Positions 13,001 to 22,000 of a DNA stretch of 64,000 bases are shown in pieces. How positions within the stretch are numbered: the stretch's first letter is position 1; each line of letters starts with the position of its first letter. The notes beneath the pieces were generated by a model. It saw only the letters and a program-made list of their open reading frames with translations, was not told the DNA's origin and did not search any database. A program made the position numbers and the translations under genes. The stretch is from Bolinopsis microptera (lineage: Eukaryota; Ctenophora; Tentaculata; Lobata; Bolinopsidae): contig NC_087080.1 of the NCBI RefSeq assembly GCF_026151205.1, forward strand, positions 1,901,096 through 1,965,095, written 5' to 3'.

Positions 13001-16000
13001 AACAAACTAAATTATCTGCCAAACACCCACCTCTCACAACACCTAACGTGTCTCTGTTGATTGTTGATAAAAGTCAGGCCAGTAACCACACCGTTCACAC
13101 AGTTATCTCCAGACCTCTTAACCGTTTGAACCTCACAGCGGTGGGAGACGGTCACGTCCTCGCAACACTCACCCACCAACGTGTCATCTATTGTCTGGAT
13201 TCCACGGAGCAGGTTCTTACTGAGGGTGGGGTTTGTAAAATGAGTATAAACTAGAGAACTAGTGATATTCCTATATTATATTCCTATTTTATTGAACAGT
13301 ATCTATATATAACTTATAAGGCTGATAATAAGGCGTTTGATTAATGGAGCTAGGGTGGTTACCTTCACGCTAGAATGAGACACACTAAGTAGACGTTAAG
13401 GCTAATTTGATATAATCAGCAAATAACAGGTTTGTGACGTTTTTTTCATGCCCGAACAGTCATGATAAACTTTGCAGGTGTTGAGTAGACTTAAGAATGA
13501 GGTTTTGCGCACGCAGTGATACAGTTTTAACATACAGAGAATTTTGTTTGAGTCGTGTTTGATCTCTGAGTGTCCGCACTTTGCTTAGTTGTGAGTATTC
13601 TTTTGATTTATTTGCCAATTTATCTAATCTCAACATATATCTCAATTATTTGAGTAAAACGTTTCCTGCATATTTGTTTAAGTTCCAGCAAGTACAGGTA
13701 GGGAATATTCTTTTGGCGGGTATCAAACTTACTCTGGGCACTCAATTATAGGACCACGAATCCAAACACAACCCTCTTCTGGCTCAGGAGATTGGGTAGG
13801 AAGAAGGGAGGGGTTGTAACAAATGGGCTCTCGGCTATCATAGCTTACCAGTGTCTGAAATATCATGGTCAGACTTTCCTCTGGGGTTCTCAATCCACAG
13901 TCAACTTACGGTAATAAGGATTTAATTAGTTAAATTATAGAATCACTTTACCTGACGTCCGGTGCCACCACATTTCTCGATCCCGACAACTGTTACGTCA
14001 ACGTTGCCTTTCTTGACTCTCAGATAGGATAGACATCCTGTGCCGAAGGAATTCTTCACCAATATTCTATTTCCCGAACATTGAAACCTTGATTGGAGAT
14101 TGATTAATCTTTGTTATTTTGTTCTTTGTTCTGGTAAAATTTGTTCGTATGAAAATATAAGATTAAAATGATTTAATATCGGTGTGATTATTAGATTTCC
14201 TTCGTTTCGTTTTGAAAAAGCTTACTCTGAATTGGTGGTCGAGCAAGTCGAATATTGGAAGTTCTTGTGATCGAACTTGTCGACATCAGTCGACTCTGGA
14301 TGGTAATCCAAGCAAAGTTCATTTGACAGTTTATAAAGTTTCCCATTTTCAGTCCAGATCCACTGTTGCTCTTGATCTGCAAAACACGTTCATTAATTAA
14401 AGGACTGTTTTCAAGCCTTCTCAAATGGAACATACTGACAAAAAATATGAAATATTTGTGAACAAGGCTAATAAAATAATTGCAGGCTAATAAGGCTAAT
14501 AAAATAATTGCAGGCTAATAAGGCTGATAAAATAATCGCAGCTTCATGTCATTGTGTTAAAGGAAGTAAGAATGTTGACAGCATTCAGATGCTCAGTATT
14601 GGTGGTTATACTAGTGCAGTGTACTGTAGCTATAGCAGATCGGAATGACCTCGGTAAAAGTAAGTACACTCCTTTTAAACAGTCCTTTTAAAACAAACCA
14701 ACAATTTGAGTAAAGTTATAACACGTGACATGTCAGATTTAATGTGAGAAATTCTATAAACCCATCTCCACAGAGCCTGATCATCTCGATTACACGGTAT
14801 TTAAGCAGTCATTTAACCTGCACGCCAACAAAGATGGGATCGACACCGTATCTCATCTCGAGGTTAAATGTGCTCGTGGGCACAATGACCGCATCATTGA
14901 CTGTAGAGTACGCCGCCCAGACTCAACCAGTGTGGTTCTAGATAGCGTTATTACTGGGATTAATGTGGAGACAAAGAAATGTGTTGTGAATCTTTGTCAA
15001 AGTGAAGATAACTGTGATCCTATCACACCTGATAAGAACCTTATCGCTTTTACTCTTGAGGTTCGTTATCTTCTTCTGATTATTTTGTTGGATTATGTTG
15101 CTTTAGTTTAAGTCAAGGGGTTTTAGAAATCAGTTTTGTGGAAAGATTGTGTCCAAGTTTATGCTGTAAGAATGCTGCATGAATCTACTCATATATTTTC
15201 AGGTGCAGTTAGTTTGCTGCATGAATCTACTCATATTTTTTCAGGTGCAGTTAGTTTGCGTGCACGAGCATTTGGTGATCAGAAATGACATCCTAAAATC
15301 TATAGCAGGCTCTCAGCAAGTGAACTGTGCAGATCAAGGTTCTAACACCAAAGCCTGCTCCTGCTTTCTGAACAGAAAGAGCTCCAGCGAACAGTATGCA
15401 CATAACCCGGGGCCCAGCTTGTATCAGGATTACGTTAATACTCACAGCAAGTGGAATGATTTCAGTTTCATTAAGCAGGAGAATGGTTGTCTTTTATCGG
15501 TCAATGGTGAGGACGATGAGAAGTTCGAGATAACAGCGATGTGCGGAGAAGAGTAAGTTTTATCTTATATTCTTATCTGTACACTGTGGCTATCTGTTAT
15601 TTGAGGTTATTATAGATATATATCCTAGAGGTTGCGAGTTCGATCCCCGTCAGGAAAAGGAACGACCGATCACCATGCCAAACCATGATGTTGCTTAGCA
15701 CAAAATGGTACACGGCCTAGGCCTTGGAAACAAATTAATTGTTGGTAGCTGTGATGGGCTCCTCGTGCAGAAATGCATGAATATCTTCCTCCTTGCTGAC
15801 ACTTGTGTGAGCTTGGAGAAGCATCATGAGCGGGCGTTGCCAAGTAACTGGCTATCCCGTGAATGGAAGCTTGGATATAAAGGTTATTATAGTAGTAAGT
15901 AGTAACAGTGAGTTAACACTTTGTAGAATGATTCTTCAGAAAAATAGAGGGGTTAGCAAAGGTAGACAATGGTTGAGTCACACCTAGAAGATCGGACAAA

Positions 16001-19000
16001 TGGGAGTTTCAATAAGCATTTGTTGCTGTTGGATCACAGGTGAACGGTAGTTGAGAGCTTTGTTGGGGCTAGATCACGAGGGCTTTAAGCAGGTCGCATA
16101 TTGTTACAAGGTCTGACGATTTCGGGTGAAGATGGCCTACAGGATTGAGGAGTCGTAGATAGAACCACGAACTGGACACTATATAAAGTCCGGTGAACAG
16201 ATCATAAGACTCAACAATTTAAATGAACTATTGATCTTAAATCCGTGCACACTTCCTTGTGTATTTTTACAATTCGTTTCTGCAATCATGCACTGATCCG
16301 ACAGGCGACAGCCGACAGGCGACAGCCGACAGGCGACAGCCGACAGGCGACAGCCGACAGGCGACAGCCGACAGGGCATCTTAATTCTTTGCATCTTGCA
16401 ACCGCTGATAATTATTAATTTCAACAATGAACAATTCCTAAATATGTAAATATGATTATGACAGGAAATGGTGTCAATACATAAACGAAGCCTATCAGAG
16501 CTCAGAAGATGACGCTGAAGATTATCAGATGGGTAAGGATCTATAAAACAATATTCTGATCTAAGTTACGTAAAATGTCCGTTAACTAAAAAACTATTTT
16601 AATTTTCAATATAATATGTATCGAATACCTAGCACCTACAATCAAGGTTCGACCGATCCCGGTTCCGGTCAAAAATCGGCTACAATAACTACATAATATT
16701 GAATAATTGAAACAACATTTCAGTCATTACCGTTCCTGAAATAGAGTTCGGCCAGGCGGGAAGAATACAAATTACAGTTACCTCAACTGAAGCAGTAACA
16801 GATGATGATCGAGACAGATATATGATTTCTTGGACCGACTACGAAGATCGCTCAGTTGATTCAAGGAATGATTATCAGATTATACATACACCGAATGCGG
16901 GATTGACGGATAATGAAATTCTTGTACATGAACTGACTATTTCTGAGGCTATCATTAAAACGGTTATTATAAACTTAAACTTTCCTATGTTATGACACAT
17001 GTTATTTTTTTTCCAGTACTAACGAAATAAATTTTGAATTTGAAACTGGAAGTGCATTTTTTCTTCAAAATAATTTTGAAGCCACTAAAGTTTTACAAAC
17101 TACTTCAGGTGGCCAAGAGAAACCAGAAAAATAGGGAGTTTTCTGCTCAACTTTGGCGCGATAACAAGAAAGTCGGAATTGCCAGAAACATTGATCTCAG
17201 GATATTCCGTAAGTTAAACCGACCAAGTTCGTGATAAAATCTCTGCTACTATTGCTATTTTCTTTCAAAGTCTAAATCACCCAGTACAGCTAAGCAATTA
17301 TAGCAAACCGAAATTATCAAACCGGCCCACGATAAACTGAGGAATCCATGAAATTTCAGGAATGTATACGCCTGGGAGCGTGCAGATAGCAGCAGGGAAA
17401 TCCTATAACCCTTATTGCCATATCTACTCATCTTATGACTCTCCTGATCTGTGCTCTCGTATGACTTGGCCAGGTGACATTTCTTTCAGTGTTTATTCTC
17501 ACAGTCACAAATAGAATGTGCCCGAGATGTGCCCCAGGTGTGCCCGAGTTTGTGCCCGAGGTGTGCCCGAGGTGTGCCCCAGATGTGCATCGGCAGATTA
17601 CCGAGTTACCGAATATTCTCTGATCTCTGATATACTCCTGGCTTGACTAGACGTTATTGAAGTTACGATATTGAATTCGATGAAAGTTTCATTGCACGTG
17701 GATAATTTAGCGAATTTCAGACGGAAACGGAGGCGACTTAATGGCTAAATGTAGCACAGAAACAGTAACAAGACCTGATGAAGATGAGGAAGAAGATGAG
17801 GAAGATGAAGAGGAAGACAATGTCCCATCTTCACTCAGCAACAGATTTAACCCTTCTTACAAAACCGAGAGTGATATTCAACACGATAGTATTGGAGGTG
17901 TTGTAGGCTGGACTACGTATACTTGTAGCTTTCATAGTGACGACAATAAAGCAACTGTTCTTGCATCTCAGGATGTAGTAGTCTATCACTATGATCCAAA
18001 TGAAGGTTCGCACTACGAGTTAGGAATTTAATTTATAAAAATGCAACTAGCCTTTTAGTTTTAGGAGTATTACAGTCCCATGGCCTTTCTGGCCAGCTCA
18101 TTTCACTGCTCAATGGGTTATGACTACTGTAGCTCATGTAGCCGTTACATGTACTATAACCCATTATACTATAACAAAGCTATGCAATATAATATTATGA
18201 CAACATTCTCCCTCCATCAGGTATGAACACGTGTGGATGTTGGTGTAACACAACCGCTACAGACTCAACCAAATCTCCTGGTTGTGCTCAATCAAAAGAC
18301 ATAGCTTCAGAGTGTCCGGTCACGTGGCAAATCATGTCTCAGAACCTTCAGTTGAGATTCCTGGTGCAAGATCCTGACTGGGTTGATAGGATACATCTGT
18401 TCGACCAATTAATGAAGCCAATAGGTTACATTTCTATAAGATGGGACAACAAGAAAATGATTTCAATTAGCAGCACGTTTTTCCCTGCCAAGAAGGAAAG
18501 GTATCGTAAAGTTTTGAGGTCATCCTCAGCTTCAGGAGCAGAGGAGAAGAATGAACTCCAAAATATACTCCTGAACTTTGATGGAAATGGTGATATTGTG
18601 CTTTGGGCGTTGTGGGGTGATGTGAGACCAAAACTGTACACTATGTCCTTACATGATAGTGTCCATGGTGATCAGATCAAAATGTCTTTTGGGAAGACAT
18701 TGAGAAGGCACAACGTCAGATTTAATCGACCAAGTAAGTCGACCCTTAAATGATATAACAAGAGCGTGAGGGAATTATTGACACTGTCATGGAATTATTG
18801 ATAAGAATTTAAAATTTAAAAGCAGAAAGCGATTATACAACTAACTGCTGACCCTTTCTACAGATCGATGTAAAAAGAACTACTACATGGGAATGTATGG
18901 CACGTGTCACAGATGTGGAGAACTTGGATGGTACTCAGACGGACAAACCACTATTTGTTCCGCATGTCCAGAAGAGGATCCTTACTGCTATATAGGTAAA

Positions 19001-22000
19001 TATCATCTTCAGATGCACTATCATCTTAACATTAATCCTCTAAAACATTCAGTCGTCCATTCAGTAATCACCGTACATGTACACCAATTCTTATTGTGAG
19101 CATATTTGGAGCATTACTTGAATAGTATTATACACATGAATTTAATCTTCACTTGGACTTTTATGATTACATCATCTTTACTTAGTGAGAAAGTTATTCA
19201 TAAATTGATTGATTAGTTGCTTAATTGCGCACATTTTATGGGAAAAGGGCATGATGATAAACGATAAACCTCGATATATATTTATATGTTATTCTCACAG
19301 TAAAGTGATATGAACAATTAAAGGTAAACTGTAAAGGTAATGTGTAGTTATATTGAGCTCAGGGTCAGTAAGGTAAGTACTGTAAGTACTGTAAGTACTT
19401 GTAGTGTCTAGATAACATATTACCAGGCAGATTATACTTAACTACTTAACCAAGATATCAAGTTTACCAGATCCCACGGACGCAGATCAGATTGAGAATG
19501 TTGTCACTTTATTAATTTGTTTGTCACTGAAAGCAAAATAAATTGAACAATCCTACATGTCAAGGTAAACCAAGGTTTAACGCACCGTTGATGTCACATT
19601 CGACAAAGATTGGTAGAATTTCGCCGCTTTTTTCTGTGATCATCCTCATGCAGAGATCTGCTTGCTCTGAATAAATCATCTGACTTTCGTACTCTGATCT
19701 CTCTGGAATAGTCACAAGTCAGATCACGTGACTAAATTAATAAATTATAATATAATGTTACAACTACTATCTACTAGTTACAATACTTTTCAACCTTTGT
19801 TCAATGACGATATAACTATGCAGTTTTTGAGTGACTAATCAAGCCCAAAGTCAAATGGTGCAGGTTTAATGTGTATCTTAAAACTCAGATTTACCCGATT
19901 TGTCGTTTGAACAAGGTTTCCTCTTGCATATCTTAGTTTGCTGCTTCTGTGGACATTCCTCGGTGAAACCCTCCTTCACATACCGTGTTCGAATATGAAT
20001 ACCTGTTTTATCTGTTTTTAGAAGTGGGTTTCTAGTATATCCCAATACACATATTTTCAAACTTTCACTAGATGTATTTTTAATGCGTTTCATTTTTTAA
20101 TGCGTTTCATTTTTTAATGAACACAATATAATATATTAATCATTAATACACCCTACAGTAAATATCTTATCTAAGAACCTAAGAAATAAAAACAAGGAGC
20201 AAAAAAAACACGTACCAGTACCACACTCCACATCACAAGCAGTCCATGGTGACCACTGAGACATCTTACATTTCTTGTGCTCATCAATAATAGCACAGGA
20301 CTTCTTGTTACAATACCGCTCGTCCTCAAGAGTGGGACAGGGAGCGTCATCAGTACGCTGGGTGATGGAACGGGACCGGAGCTGGAGTCCCTCGCCACAG
20401 GTTACCGAGCATTCTGACCAAGCCGTCCAGTTTGATACCTCGCATATTCCTGATAGAGATGATACATTTTATTAACTTGTTAGGCAACTAGGAAGTAGGC
20501 ACCAGAGGTTAGGATCATTAAAGCCGGTAAGCAAAGAGGTTGTGTTGATTTTGAAATGACTGATTTTATCAAACTTAGCTTAAAGTCTACTAATCGTTAT
20601 CTACAAACCTGTCTGGTCTTTACAAGTGATATGCTCGTTACACCCGAACCTCTCTTCAGCTAAGTGTCTGCACTGTCTCCCACCTCCGCTGGGAGACATG
20701 ACCATCTCTCGGAACCTCTGCTGTGTTCCTCCTACACCGCATGATACTGTACATACCGTCCATACCGACCAGTTACTTAGCTCACAGTCTATTTCTGTAA
20801 CACAGATAACTCATTGTTATTGTTTTAATTGCTATTTCATTGTTATGTTCGAAGGTATTCAATTAATCGGCATCAGATCTTTATTTGAGATTTTCCTATT
20901 CGAAGGTGATTTAAAACGCACCGTGTAAGCACTGTTACAAGAATTTGTGATCTAGAAGATCGAATTCACCCACATTAATTTATTATATAATATGTGATAA
21001 ATTGATAGCTTCAAATCTAACAAATCACATACCCTCAGTAGTTTCAAAGCTCTTATCCTTGGTGGGTTTTTTAGGGCACACTTCCTGAACAAAACATGGC
21101 TGAATCTCAGTGAGAGAAGGACAAATATCAATATCATCTGCATGTCTAATGTACCGGTATCTGCTTCTAGATCCTTCGCCACAAACTTTAGAGCAGCCTG
21201 ACCACTCTGTCCATTTTGTTAAGCCACAGGATCCTGACATGATAGTTAATTAGGAGGGCAATTAATTAATCAATTAGTAATTAGGAGGGAAATTCCAAAT
21301 CATCAGATTCATAGAATGTTTTTTACAGACAATTTTGGACATTCAAATATCTTTTTACAAAACCTTGACTAACCATAACAGAAGCCTGCATCGCAAGGTT
21401 TATTCTCCTCCAAGTTTCCACACGGCTGACCACCATTTTTAGGTTTCCTAACAATCACCCTAAATCGGTGCATGATTCCACTGCCACAAGTCTTACTGCA
21501 CGCTGACCAGGGAGCCCAAGTTGTCACTTCACAATCCACTACATCAGGCTCTTCATGATCTGCTGCGTCACATGATTGAGTGTTACAAGCTCTAGAATCT
21601 TCGGTGACAGGGCACTTTGCGATGGGGTCGGTCGGACGACGGAGTATTGTTCTGAACCTGATTTGAATGGAATGTCAATAACCAGCATAGTTATTAATTT
21701 GCCTTGTTTTAATGCCATTATCAAGGTTCCGAACCTGATGATCATAACATATCCGTCATTCTTGATATATTGCTCACCTGTAAGAAGTACCTCCATCACA
21801 TTCTGACGAACAAGCAGACCACTCAGTCCACTCGGACAGATCACATGTTCTAGGATCCGGACATTCCTGCACCTGACATTCCTTTATCTCGTACAGATCC
21901 TGACATTCCTCTCCTCCGTTGGCAGGAGATGTAGCGATCTGTCTTAGTCTCCGTGTACTGCCTGTACCACAATCTTTGGAGCATTTCTCCCAGGTCGTCC

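Noticed and set aside
15620-15660. Possible tRNA gene (TTCGATCCC box)
   Set aside because: No cloverleaf or A box could be drawn; target-site duplications show it is part of a SINE-like insertion.
17018-17108. Alternative Gene B exon (INFEFETGSAFF frame)
   Set aside because: It looks protein-like but would need an upstream exon in phase 2 and a weak donor, and would remove the exon at 17109, which fits both neighbours in phase. Left as a possible alternative.
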